Positions 22,001 through 34,400 of a DNA stretch of 64,000 bases are shown here, in pieces (within the stretch, counting starts at the first letter, position 1; each line of letters opens with the position of its first letter). Origin of the DNA: Siderastrea radians (Eukaryota > Cnidaria > Anthozoa > Scleractinia > Rhizangiidae); assembly GCA_964017195.1 (NCBI GenBank), contig CAXHKT010000125.1, positions 372,001 to 436,000 on the forward strand. Reading direction: 5' to 3'. A program made the translations under genes and the position numbers. A model generated the notes under the pieces. It saw nothing but the letters and a program-made list of their open reading frames with translations, searched no databases and was not told the DNA's origin.

Positions 22001-25000
22001 AAAGGAAATGCACGAATGAGTTAAAACAAATGATATTATGTTCAATAATGCACTTTTCCACCCGACTTGACAAAATGGTCAGAGTACCAAATTTAACTTG
22101 ACACTAACCGATGTGGTGACTGAGGACGCAACGTTATTCCATTTTTTTCGGGGGGGGGGAGGTGGCGGCAAAAAATAATATTGTGCATATAACTTACAGT
22201 TGTTGTGTCAAGTGGATTTTCCTCATGAGGCCCAACTGCTTTCGTGTTTCTTGATGTAGGTTAGGTTTTCCTAATTCTTCCTTGATGTGCACACAAATAG
22301 AGCACTTCGTAAAACGGCTTTGCTGTAGAGGTCAACGAGACATCGACTCAGAAGTTATCATTTTTCCTTCATTTAGTGCTTTAATCAAACACTAACAGTA
22401 ATTCCACATATAACTAAAACCAACAAGACGACAGTAAAACCCATTTTGAAAACCGTTAATGTATTGACATTATGGTCCTTCAACTTCTTATGAATTTTTA
22501 ACGTGAATTTGGATTCAAAAGTATAGGTATCGGTAAGAAATCATGGGAGCGTGTTCTATCAACATTTAAAGCATCTAAAAACGAGAAAAAAACGACGCGA
22601 ACGTGTTGGAAACAGCTAACGAAGCAATCAGTTTACTCAGTAAATAAGCAACACATGTTATTATGATTACAAGTAGCAATTTTGCAGACCTTTGGAATTA
22701 CGACGTCCGGAAATTGCTCTTTCCACATGTTGTACAGAAATGTCGATTTTGCCAGGAAAGGTCGGTTTTTCCCTGTCATTTCTTCTTTGTAAATTTCATA
22801 TACAGCTGACTTTGTCAGGCAGGCAGGTAGGTGTCGCATGCCGTTCGTTGGCATGCTGTCCGTGTTCATCACGAACTTGTGCATCCAACCAACGGCAAAG
22901 TCGAATGCCACACTTCGCGACCTCCCAGTTTTTCCCTCTCCAGATGACGTCTCTTGTATAGATTCTTTTGCCCTCTCGTAGTAACTATGTAATGGAAAGC
23001 AAAGAGAAAAATCGAATAATGAGAACATTCCTAAGTAAACTCTGCACAAGCTTTTTACAAAAGAATCCTAGTCTTCCTGTAGTCTCGATACGCTTGCTGA
23101 ATAGCTGGTATAGTATTAACGGTTTTTTAAAATATGCAACGCAAATTTTCGAAGCAATAGCTCGTTTTATAAAGCGGAAATGAATGGGGTGCAAAGTTGT
23201 TTGCAAAGCCTGATGTATCTAGCCTTCTTTGTTTTACAAGCTATTTTCACCTTATGGTCATTAGCATATGAAATATCATGAGTTTTAACATCAGTAATGA
23301 TTCAACTATTACATGGAGAACGTACCACGATTTTGCTACGCCGTAGACTTTGCACCACGCTTTGATGCAAAGGCTGGCACCCTCCAGAAAGTGCCTCTTC
23401 TCGGAAGGCCCACTTCCTCCGCGTGTGTTGGTTTCCAAGATCTTAGGCAAGTGAATAAGTAGATTAAAAAAAACAAACAGACCGACAGGTAGATGAAGAG
23501 ATTTACAAAGAAAAGTTTACAAGGGATGTAAAATTATAAATGGTTGCAATATAAAACGTTGATAGGCACAAAAAATTTCGACTTTCGTATATAAAGAGAT
23601 TAATAAAGACCCCAGGGTTACATTGTAATTAAGACGGTCTTATGGTATATACCTTGCTGGCGGAGATGTTGTTTATTAGAAACTCTCTCCGCCCACTAGC
23701 GTCTTTTCCCCAGTAATATTCTCGCTGTTTCAGTATGTATTTGATGGGAAGTTGCCGGATGCAGTGGTCCCTGCAACATGAATTCTCCCAAGCGCGTATA
23801 ACTTCCGCGGTGTCAATTTTCTTTGGCAGCTTTTCTATAACAAAGGAAGACAGACATTTAATTGGATACAACAACTCGCCAATACATGTACGATATGTAC
23901 GAAGCCTTTGTTTATACTCACTGCTGTCCTTTTTCGCTGTCTTTTCTCCACTCTACAAGAAAGATATTCGAATTAATTCCCATATTACTCTACGTAAATA
24001 ATTGAGACACAAATTCACTACTAAATAGCATTGTGCTCACAGTTCGTCAGATAAAGAAGTAAAATCTTAGTCTCATCTGCAGGTTTTGTTAATAAACAAA
24101 GGTCGTCCGTACTGAGAGAGGATTGTTCGTACTTTCGCTCGTTCAGTACACAAAAGTCGCAAATGCAATAGATTTGCACGCATTTGGCTTATTAACATTT
24201 AAGCATACTGTTCAAACCGTGACAGACTTGCCAAAACGTTGGCTTATTAAGTAACAGTCGCCACTGAAATAGGTTTGCAACCTTTCTTATTAATAAACGC
24301 TTCCACACATTATACACCGAGCAAGCGCACACAAGAAGTTTTGTGTGCACCTTAGTTTGAAATAAAAAAGTAGATACAGAATAGATAAACGAACAATCGA
24401 GTTTATTAAGCAAAAGTCACAACTAAAAGAAAGGACTCATTGACAGTATAGCTTCGCTGAAATGGGCTTGTCATCACTTCTGGTTATTGACCAACATTAA
24501 AATCTGGGATAGACTTGAACACACTTTGGGTCCAAGTCGCCAGTAAAATAGACTTTGCGTACTTTTGATTATTAAGGAGAAGCCCCAAGTGAAATAGACT
24601 TGTACGTAGTTTTGGTTACTAAGTAAACACCGCAGCTGAAATAGACTAGTGCGCTCTTTTGGTTGTTAAAGCGTATTGGTGGCTTTTAAGGAGAAGTCTC
24701 ATGTGTAATATACTTGTGCGCACTTTTGGTTATTAAGGAGAAGTGGCAACTGAAATAGACTTGTGCGTACTTTTGGTTCCGATTAATGAGAAGTTGCATG
24801 TGATATATACGTGTGCGCACTTTTGGGTATTAAGGAGAAGTCGCAAGTGAAGTAGACTTGTGCAGTCTTTGGGTTATTAAGGAGAAGACGTAAGTAAAAT
24901 AGATTTGTGCGCTCTTTTGGTTATTAAGGATAAGTCACAAGTAAAATACACTTGTGCGCACTTTTGATTATTAAGGAGAAGTCGCAAGTAAAATAGACTT

Positions 25001-28000
25001 GTGCTTACTTTTGGTTATTAAGGAGAAGTCACAAGTGAACTAGACTTGTGTGTACTTATAATTAATAAGGGCAAGTCACGAGTAAAATGGACTTGTCAGC
25101 ACTTTTGGTTATTAAGGAGAAGTCACAAGTAAAATAAACATGTGCGTACTTTCGCTTATTATGGAGAAGTCGTAAGTAAAATGGAATTGTGCGCTCTTTT
25201 GGTTATTAAGGAGAAGTCACAAGTAAAATACACTTGTGCGCACTTTTGGGTATTAAGGAGAAGTCGCAAGTGAAGTAGACTTGTGCAGTCTTTGGGTTAT
25301 TAAGGAGAAGACGTAAGTAAAATAGATTTGTGCGCTCTTTTGGTTATTAAGGATAAGTCACAAGTAAAATACACTTGTGCGCACTTTTGATTATTAAGGA
25401 GAAGTCGCAAGTAAAATAGACTTGTGCTTACTTTTGGTTATTAAGGAGAAGTCACAAGTGAACTAGACTTGTGTGTACTTATAATTAATAAGGGCAAGTC
25501 ACGAGTAAAATGGACTTGTCAGCACTTTTGGTTATTAAGGAGAAGTCACAAGTAAAATAAACATGTGCGTACTTTCGCTTATTATGGAGAAGTCGTAAGT
25601 AAAATGGAATTGTGCGCTCTTTTGGTTATTAAGGAGAAGTCACAAGTAAAATACACTTGTGCGCACTTTTGGGTATTAAGGAGAAGTCGCAAGTGAAGTA
25701 GACTTGTGCAGTCTTTGGGTTATTAAGGAGAAGACGTAAGTAAAATAGATTTGTGCGCTCTTTTGGTTATTAAGGATAAGTCACAAGTAAAATACACTTG
25801 TGCGCACTTTTGATTATTAAGGAGAAGTCGCAAGTAAAATAGACTTGTGCTTACTTTTGGTTATTAAGGAGAAGTCACAAGTGAACTAGACTTGTGTGTA
25901 CTTTTAATTAATAAGGGCAAGTCACAAGTAAAATGGACTTGTGAGCACTTTTGGTTATTAAGGAGAAGTCACAAGTAAAATAGACATGTGCGTACTTTCG
26001 CTTATTATGGAGAAGTCGTAAGTAAAATGGAATTGTGCGCTTCTTTGGTTATTAAAGAGAAGTCGCAAGTAAAAGGAACTTGTGCGCACTTTTGGTTATT
26101 AAGGAGAAGTCACAAGTGAAATAGACTTGTGCGCTCTTTTGATTATTAAGGAGAAGTCGGAAGTAAAATAGACTTGTGCGCACTTTTGATTATTAAGGAG
26201 AAGTCGCAAGTAAAATAGACTTGTGCTTACTTTTGGTTATTAAGGAGAAGTCACAAGTGAACTAGACTTGTGTGTACTTTTAATTAATAAGGGCAAGACA
26301 CAAGTAAAATGGACTTGTGAGCACTTTTGGTTATTAAGGAGAAGTCACAAGTAAAATAGACATGTGCGTACTTTCGCTTATTATGGAGAAGTCGTAAGTA
26401 AAATGGAATTGTGCGCTCTTTTGGTTATTAAGGAGAAGTCACAAGTAAAATACACTTGTGCGCACTTTTGATTATTAAGGAGAAGTCGCAAGTAAAATAG
26501 ACTTGTGCGTACTTTTGGTTATTAAGGAGAAGTCGTAAGTAAAATGGACTTGTGCGCACTTTTGATTATTAAGGAGAAGTCGTAAGGAAAATAGAGTTAT
26601 GCGCACTTTTGGTTATTAAGGAGAAGTCACAAGTAAAATAGACATGTGCGTACTTTCGCTTATTATGGAGAAGTCGTAAGTAAAATGGAATTGTGCGCTT
26701 CTTTGGTTATTAAAGAGAAGTCGCAAGTAAAAGGAACTTGTGCGCACTTTTGGTTATTAAGGAGAAGTCACAAGTGAAATAGACTTGTGCGCTCTTTTGA
26801 TTATTAAGGAGAAGTCGGAAGTAAAATAGACTTGTGCGCACTTTTGATTATTAAGGAGAAGTCGGAAGTAAAATAGACTTGTGCGCACTTTTGATTATTA
26901 AGGAGAAGTCGGAAGTAAAATAGACTTGTGCGCACTTTTGATTATTAAGGAGAAGTCGGAAGTAAAATAGACTTGTGCGCACTTTTGGTTATTAAGGAGA
27001 AGTCACAAGTAAAATAGACTTGTGCGCACTTTTGTTTATTAAGGAGAAGTCGCAAATAAAATAGTTTTGTGTGTACTTTTGGTTATTAAGGAGAAGTCAC
27101 AAGTAAAATAGACTTGTGCGCACTCTTGGTTATTAAGGAGAAGTCGTAAGTAAAATAGACTTGTGCATCTTTTGGTTATTAAAGAGAAGTCACAAGTAAA
27201 ATAGATTTGTGCGCACTTTTGATTATTAAGGAGAAGTCGCAAATAAAATAGTTTTGTGCCTACTTTTGGTTATTAAGGAGAAGTCGCAGGTAAAATAGAC
27301 TTGTGCACTCTTTTGGTTATTAAGGAGAAGTCGCAGGTAAAATAGACTTGTGCGCACTTTTGATTATTAAGGAGAAGTCGCAGGTAAAATGGACTTGTGC
27401 GCTCTTGTGATTATTAAGGAGTAGTCGTAAGTAAAATAGACTTGTGCACTCTTTTGGTTATTAAGGAGAAGTCGTACTCTTGTTGTTAATCAAAAGTCAT
27501 AATTAAAATAGAATCCTGCGAATTCTTGTCAATTAAGCAAAGGTCGCAGCTAAAATAGACGTGCGCATTATCGGTTATTAAGCAAAAGTCACCACTGAGA
27601 CACACTCGCGAATTCTTGCTTATTCGAGAAAAGTCGCAAATGAAACAGACGTGCGCACTTCAACCGGATTTAGGTGAAATAGACTGGCGCAAGTTTGTTT
27701 TTAGCACAAAATTCTCCAAAGGAAGTAGTTTATGTGCACTTCTACATTGTTTCAGTTGGCTTACCTGTTTATCCGTAATTTCATTCTCTTTCCAGAACGT
27801 ATAATAATCTGAAACTTCGGACATCACAAAAGTGTCTTTTGATGTACGTCCGTTTGCTGTGTTGTCATTCTAAAAACCAATAAAGATTACAAAAACAAAA
27901 GGTCATATGAATATCGTCTTGTGATGAAATAAAATGAAAACGTTCACGTTTTTTAATTGGAAAAAAGTTCTTAAAACGATGGTTTGTCAAACCTGAAAGG

Positions 28001-28206
28001 TCTGCTCCTCAAGTGCGGCAAGCTTTTTGACAGCGTTCTCTACCTCATTTTCTGGCGGGAAGCTCCACCAAACATCATCTATCTGTGCAATTTATTGAAA
28101 TCAAGATGTCATTGAAGGAAAACTTTCAATAAAGAATAACACCTTATGAACTTGTAGTTAGTACCTGCTCGTCAATCGCTTCACTAGTGCTTCTTTCCCC
28201 TTCCAT
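19097..28206 (-). CDS. D-D-E type protein (HTHEDID/DUF7869-like), candidate transposase
   Basis: Twelve exons joined by GT-AG sites with matching phase: 28206-28165, 28082-27993, 27869-27765, 23952-23922, 23834-23653, 23441-23326, 22984-22690, 22322-22198, 21986-21857, 21490-21332, 20649-20533 and 19792-19097, about 695 aa. Landmarks in order: a Cys/Trp/Tyr block (WENSCCRDHCIRQLP ... REYYWG); FAVGWMHKFVMNTDSMPTNG; a CSICVH zinc-type motif; ADGMDQGKHDLPHF (D~355); LYLQMDNCWRENKNR (D~438); MTGHTHEDIDQMFS (E~475). Spacing D-82-D-36-E and the motifs fit an RNase-H-fold DDE nuclease. From memory, proteins of this type are listed under DUF7869; function is not established. The first ATG is provisional: the frame is open upstream to a possible acceptor near 28249. 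Intron 3 holds the 47-bp satellite. It is divergent from the micro-exon gene. Confidence 0.8.
20755..21000 (-). repeat. Degenerate 47-bp units in intron 10
   Basis: Between exons 10 and 11 of the minus-strand gene, blocks such as GGTTATTAATCAATAGTCAT followed by AACTGAAACTGACATAC repeat at roughly 45-50 bp. They align to the intron 3 satellite unit but are strongly mutated, so they look like an older layer. Confidence 0.55.
24020..27660 (+). repeat. 47-bp satellite with 423-bp higher-order repeat, intron 3
   Basis: The unit is AAGGAGAAGTCACAAGTAAA followed by ATAGACTTGTGCGCAC and TTTTGGTTATT, 47 bp, with well-conserved copies from about 24530 to 27480 and degenerate ones on both sides. A marker variant (TCGCAAGTGAAGTAGACTTG) occurs at 24841, 25264 and 25687, exactly 423 bp apart (9 x 47), so nine-unit blocks were amplified. 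A run of near-identical monomers lies at 26800-27000. It fills most of the 3.8-kb intron 3 of the minus-strand gene. Aligned base for base, it is related to the satellite in the TIRs (shared TTATTAA ... AAGT ... GAC). Confidence 0.93.
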
Positions 28207-28493
28207 AATAAGCTTTATCTTGAACCTTCGCAATTCTCTCTGAGGAGGCGGCGGGAAATGTAAGCGCTTGGTGAATGAACACACTTAAATGATACGTTTG
28301 CATCTATGTGAGTCTGCGCAATGTGATCACCTTTTCCCGGTACAAGGCGTAAACCAGTTAAACCGGTTATAACTGGAATAACAGGTTTCTGTCAAAATTT
28401 TTGCTCATTAAATGAGAAAGCGTGGTGCGTAACCGACACTTCCAACCGAAGTTCTGTGCGGAGATCGAAAGAGACCAAGGAGACGAGAAAGTG
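28207..28493. promoter_or_regulatory. Likely bidirectional promoter region
   Basis: Only 287 bp separate the proposed start codons of the two divergent genes of the giant element. The interval contains the near-palindrome ACCAGTTAAACCGGTTATAACTGG-like sequence around 28353-28376 (core AAACCGGTT). No clear TATA box is seen. Joint control of both genes is inferred from the arrangement only. Confidence 0.45.
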
Positions 28494-31400
28494 ATGGAAA
28501 GAGAGTACCGAGAAGTAGAACTGATGATAACAGAAGGAAACGTACAAGAGATTGAAAGAGATAAAGAAAACGGAAAAGAGATGACGGAAAGAGAAGAAGA
28601 AAACGGAAAAGAGATGATGGAAAGAGAAGTTGACGGAAAAGAGATGATGGAAAAAGAAGAGGAAGACGGAAAAGTCACGATGGAAAGAGAAGAAGAAGAC
28701 GGAAATGAGATGATGGAAAGCGAAGAAGAAAACGGAAAAGACAAGACGGAAAGAGAAGAAGAAAACGCAAAAGAGAGGCCGGAAAGCGAAGAAGAAAGCA
28801 GAAAAGACAAGACGGAAAGAGAAGAAGAAAAGGCAAAAGAGACGACGGAAAGAGAAGAAGAAAACGGAAAAGGAGAAGACAACGACAAGGCGCCCGCGCC
28901 ACCCAGGAAAAAGAGAAGAAGAGCGGGAGAGCTATCTGGCAGGCAGATGGCTATACAGAAATTTGAAAAAGATGGAAGGGAAACCTTTACCATCAAGATG
29001 CCTCCCAATGCGAGAAATCTGCTAAGGGAACTGAGGAAAGTTCTTACAACGTTTACTGGAGGGTATGAGGAAGGGTTTACACAAGAAGAAGCGGCGGCCA
29101 TGCGAATCTACACTTCCCTTAAGCTTGGGTTAAAGACAACGGTACGTTTAGTGTCCTCTCGATAATTTAAGCTTGTTAACTTGTTTATCTTATGAGCCTA
29201 TCTTTGGTGTGATTTACTTTAGCTTACGTTTTCGCCTTGATTGTTAGTCTCTATCATTTTTGGGAATCAGCAAAACGAAAGAAGAAAGACAAAAACTTGA
29301 CTTTTTGTCGAAGTTCATGCTGCAGTTAAGCTTATATGCACAGGTACTGATCCTCAAATGGCTATTGCAAACTTTCGAAAACTGCGAAAGACAACTTTTT
29401 CTTTAACATGCTGCAGTTAAGCTTATATGCACAGATACTGATCCTCAAATGGCTATTGCAAGCTTTCGAAAACTGCGAAAGACAACTTTTTCTTTCGACA
29501 CCCTGTTGAAGGCACGCAGCCTCAAGGTAATGCAAACTGGTGCAAAATCTTACATTCAGACATTTACAGCCTACCGCAAGCAGGGTATATCTGTGGGCAG
29601 ACTCAGTGCGTATTGGGATCTTTGGGGCTGGTCCAAAGTCTGTTTCTTCTTAGTACAGGTTTTAAAATAATATTCTTAAGGTATATTGTTTGCTGTTTCT
29701 TATCAAACCTAATACACAAAATCTAATTTGCCCTCGAAGAAAGATCTAAAATATGCAAAACATAAAATTTCAAACTTCAGTTCAGTATGGCGTCCTTCCT
29801 TTTCTTTACAAACAGATGGATATAAGTTTATTCTTAAAGCTTATATCTTTTACGGCACTGGCAGAACGATAACTCCGCTTCGATCAAGCATTCTCAACGA
29901 CTTTCTTATTTTTAAGTTTTTAAAAATTAATCTTCCATCTACATTAACTCACAAAAATCGATTTCTCATCGATTAACCCATGGATTAACCGGATCATTCC
30001 TGAACGATTAAGTCATCGCCTTTCGTGAACGGGTCACGAGTGGCTGCAATGCACGAGTACTCACGACTTTAGTTTTCATTTTGTCTCGGTCCCAGACAGC
30101 GTGGCGTCATCTCATATTACTGCCTAATTTATAACTGCAAAAGCTCATGGGTAAAAACGAGGGTTAAAGATGGCGTCGCACTTTAATGTGGAACAGGATT
30201 GCTCTAATCGTTCTTACTTTTCCTCCTGGTCGGTCAAAGACGCCAACCCGAATGGATGCAGATGTGGTCGTGTTATGCAGAAATTCGATAAGGGCTAATA
30301 ATTCTTATTTCTTTTCTCACTGCTTCAGATTAACGAAAGTCGTCGTCTTTCAACCGATCGACAGCGGCTCTAAACTTAGGCTTAATTGATTCGTTGTATA
30401 ATTTGGTTCAAATTAAGCTACTGAGCCTAGAAAGATTAAAGTAATTTATGAAGTTATGTTAGCAAACAACTCTTTAATCCTATAGCTTTAACAAGAGCGG
30501 CTGTGAAGGTAAACTTGAGGGTACAGGTAGGTGAAAGCCGATAGACTTAAACATGGGTAAGTTCCGTACACTCTAGAGACTTAGGCTTAATTGCATTTAG
30601 AAGTAAACCATGTGAATTGAAGCTTATAAGCCTGCTCTATACGTATAATTAATCGTTTTCAAGGGTGAATGAAATTACAATGAAAAGTTGTTGGAAAATG
30701 AATCACAACAAATATTTTTATTTATATTTCTTACAGGATGGGACGACATCATTTCTCACCAATTTTTTCAAGCTGGCTCTTTTGCCAGCTGAAAGTTTCA
30801 GTCTAGCAGTGGAAGTTGTAGTGGCGTATGAGGAGGGGGAGCTAAGCCCCCCTTCTGAAGCCCATCAGCGCCAAAGGAGAAAAATAACCTCTTCAACACT
30901 AAACTTTCTGGTGGGCCTTGACCCACTGAAAGAGAAAGATGCTGTAGAGATAAGGCAAAAATTCCTCAGCTGGAAGGAAACTGGAATTAGGCCATGCAGA
31001 GAATGCCCTAGAGAATCTGAGAACAGTAAGGTAAAGACCTTGTGCACTGAATTTTTTCCATGGCATCTAAATTAAATTTAAATGTAGGTATATGTTTGTG
31101 AGACGATTTATTCAAGGGAGATTTTTAAACTTTTGTCACAAGATGAAGAGCAAGAACTAATTAAGTTAAGTTGTGTTGCTATGGTAACACGAGTGTAAAT
31201 CAAACTAACTTTCTAGAAAAGTTTGTTCAGCAAGTAGGAGGTGAGTAAAGTTGCTAGTTGTACCGAGTTCCGATAGTGAAGTATCAACTGTTTAAATGTT
31301 GGGTGGTGTAGTCTTACAAAATCCAGGCGAGTCACCTTAAGGGAGATATTTATTAGAAAGGATTCATGAAGTCAGGTGATTATTTATTAAACTCATTTTT

Positions 31401-34400
31401 TGTTTTCATTATTTCAGGCTGCCTCTATCTCAAACAACGCACAAACATCTGTAAGTACATGTAATAACAATATGAGAGTGTGTTTGCGTGGCTGTAACTA
31501 GAGTTTTAAAACAGTTTGATTATCTGTTATAGGCCAGGCCACAGTACTGTTTATCAAAACATGTTTGTTTGCAAAGACATAAACTTCAACTGGAGGATTT
31601 TGTTAGTGAGACTTTGTTTACTCTTTTATTAGGACTTGGGCACCTCAGGAACCAAGAAGGATCTCATAAAACAGTTAGAGGATGCTAAAAAGGTGAGTTC
31701 ACCATTCTTATAAGGTCCATTGATAAATGGTCGTTACACATGTGAGGCCAGGTTGCTTACCATTTTTAGGATAATTATACAGTCAAACCTCTATTAAGCG
31801 ATCACCCACAAGGAATGGCTAAGTGCCCGTTAAATACAGGTTCTAGTACAAGAAAATTCCACAAAATATATATTAAAATCAGCATTTTGGTTCTTATTTG
31901 GTCACCTAATGTACAGTTCATGATAAGAAGCTCTCACGTAGGTATATTAGAAACAGCAAGATTAACAATATGAATTGAAAAGGGGGAACACGGTCTATAC
32001 ACTGCCGTGTTCACGTGCACTGAGTACATGTGGTCTTTTTACTATCCGGTCTTTGGCTGAATACTTTGCTTTAAATCAGGAAGAATGGTGTAATTCAGTT
32101 GTCAAAACTGCTTACTCAGTTATGTAAGAAGCAGCAACTTAAGTTAAAAGAAAAGAGAACCCAGTGAAAGTAGAATTCGACAATGTTGATAATAAGGTTA
32201 TTGTAAACAAACTTGCGCCACATTTAACAAATAAAAAAGCCGAAACCATGCTTTGTTCTGTGATAAAGCACGCAAGGAAGTGACAAGAGCACGAAAGAAG
32301 TGTAGGGTGAACACGAGCCTCAGGCGAGTGCTTCTCCCTACTTCTTGAGTGCTGTGCTCACATTAATTTGTAAAGAAATTGGCTTCAATTTGCAAGAAAA
32401 CAAGTTTTATTCACAGCTTGCAACTCCGCGCACAAGTCAGCTCGCACAGAATGGCGCACACCGAATGGCGTCGCACAGGTTACTCCGTGCATCTGTACTC
32501 TGATAAAGCACGCTGTTTCAACCAATCAGAGCACACGTTTGTATCAAAACTTTCTTGTAATTGTTTTTAAGCTCCATTGAATTCCATAGATTTTGACTTT
32601 GTTGGGAAACAAATTGCTGTCATTAAAATAATTGTCATTTCTTATTACATTTTTATGATGTCTTCAAATTATTTTCTTGTACAAAGTGACTGTTTATTAA
32701 AGATCAAAACAATAGAAACAACTTTGTGGAACCTTGGAAAGGGTGCCCACGACCGTTGAATAGAGGCAACCACTTAATAGAGGTTAAGTGAACAATAACT
32801 AAGGGGAGCGATTTCCAGAACTTTGACAAGTGACCGCTTGATAGAGGGTGATCATTTAATAGCGGAGCCAGCGTGCTAGCGCGTCAGCGGAGCTCCATTG
32901 CTAAGGAAATTTGGTAACCTATCAAGCCAAGAAATTTTGGTAGTGACGTAATAGACACGTGACCGTCCGTCCGCACCACAGGGCTACCACAGGGTTACAC
33001 TGGATATAACCCTGTGTTGAATCCCGTGTGTTTTTGGCGCGAAATCGCATGTTGACCCGTGTTGTAGCAAAACAAGCAAAGACAACGAAAGGTCAAAAAC
33101 AAATTTGTTAATGGAAAAAAAGTTCCAAAGAATACTCAGTTGTCTTTTCGGTGAGAGGGGAAAAGTTTAATTTAGGCGAAAAAAATTAGGCGATAAAGTT
33201 CAGGCGAAAAGTTCAAATTTGCCTTGTCGGTTCTGTTCGAACTCGGTCGGCACACTGCTTGAGTTCACAGCTTTTCGCAAGCGGTTTCGACACCAAATAT
33301 AGCAGAGCTAGTGCTTTTTGTTTTTTTCTGTCCACAACCATGGTTTTTACGGCGTTCCGAACACATTTTGCCAGGAAAAACACCAGTATTTTCATGCTGA
33401 TAGGCAGCTTGTCACGACGAAAGAAATAAGTATTAAAATTAACTTTAAAAATTCGAACAAGCGCTGATAGCCAGGTGGACTTATATCCGGCTTCATACTC
33501 TGACGACCCGGGTTCGACTCTCAGCGAGGGTAGGATTTTTTTCTTTTGTTTTTCTTTTGTTTTTTTGTTTTTTAATTTAACGACTTGAATGAGAGTATTT
33601 TCACAAATTAATAACTGCTAGCAAAAAAAATAAACAAACAAAACAAAAAGGGGGGCTCTGCTTTTAGGCTTGGCTAAATCTATATATTACAGGTTTGCCT
33701 AATACAGGTTTGACTGTAACTGTGTTCATTGAAAAAGAAGGCAGGATTACACTAGTTCAAGGGTCACCTTCCAAACCAGCCTACCCTGGGCAGGCGAAAT
33801 CTTCATATCGAATTTTGTTGTACTGGGAAGAAAATGTGGGTGTGGGAAAAAATGTGCAACTCAGCTCTTGATCTTTTATCTTTTACAGAAACTCAAAGAG
33901 CAGGCACAAAATGCTACCAAGCAGTGTGCGGAAATTTCTCTCTTAGAAAAAGTAAGTATCTTATGTACATTGGCATACTAACTAATAATTCTAACATTAA
34001 AAAACCGAAAAGGGTAACATGTTTTAACACAGAAAAATAACAACAAGGGTGGCTCATGAAAGGGGGTCCCTTCAGCTTTTACATCATATCTTCAAAACAA
34101 GCTAAAAACAGAAGAAAACAATCATGCAAATGAGATTTTAATCACTCAGAGTCTCCAGGCTTGTGTTGTGATTTATGCCAAAATTCTGCAACCATGGTAA
34201 GTACTTAGACTTTGGTGCTTCCTTTTTCCGTTTAGTACTGCAAGTGCAAAAAGGCACTCCTTTTAGGGACAGCCTACCTGTCTAGCCTACTATAAGAGCT
34301 TTTCCCCTCATTCTAAGGATGAATTTAGTTTGCAAGCTAAAATCTTTTCTTAAATTACAGCAACTGAGCTGCAAGGCCGAGGAAGAGAGCAAATCAGTGG

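Noticed and set aside
13545..27660. CRISPR array
   Set aside because: The 47-bp repeats have no unique spacers between constant repeats; they are plain tandem satellites in a eukaryotic genome.
28367..29101. 244-codon minus-strand Ser/Leu/Phe-rich frame
   Set aside because: Antisense of the purine-rich acidic repeat in exon 1; low-complexity mirror, no family motif.
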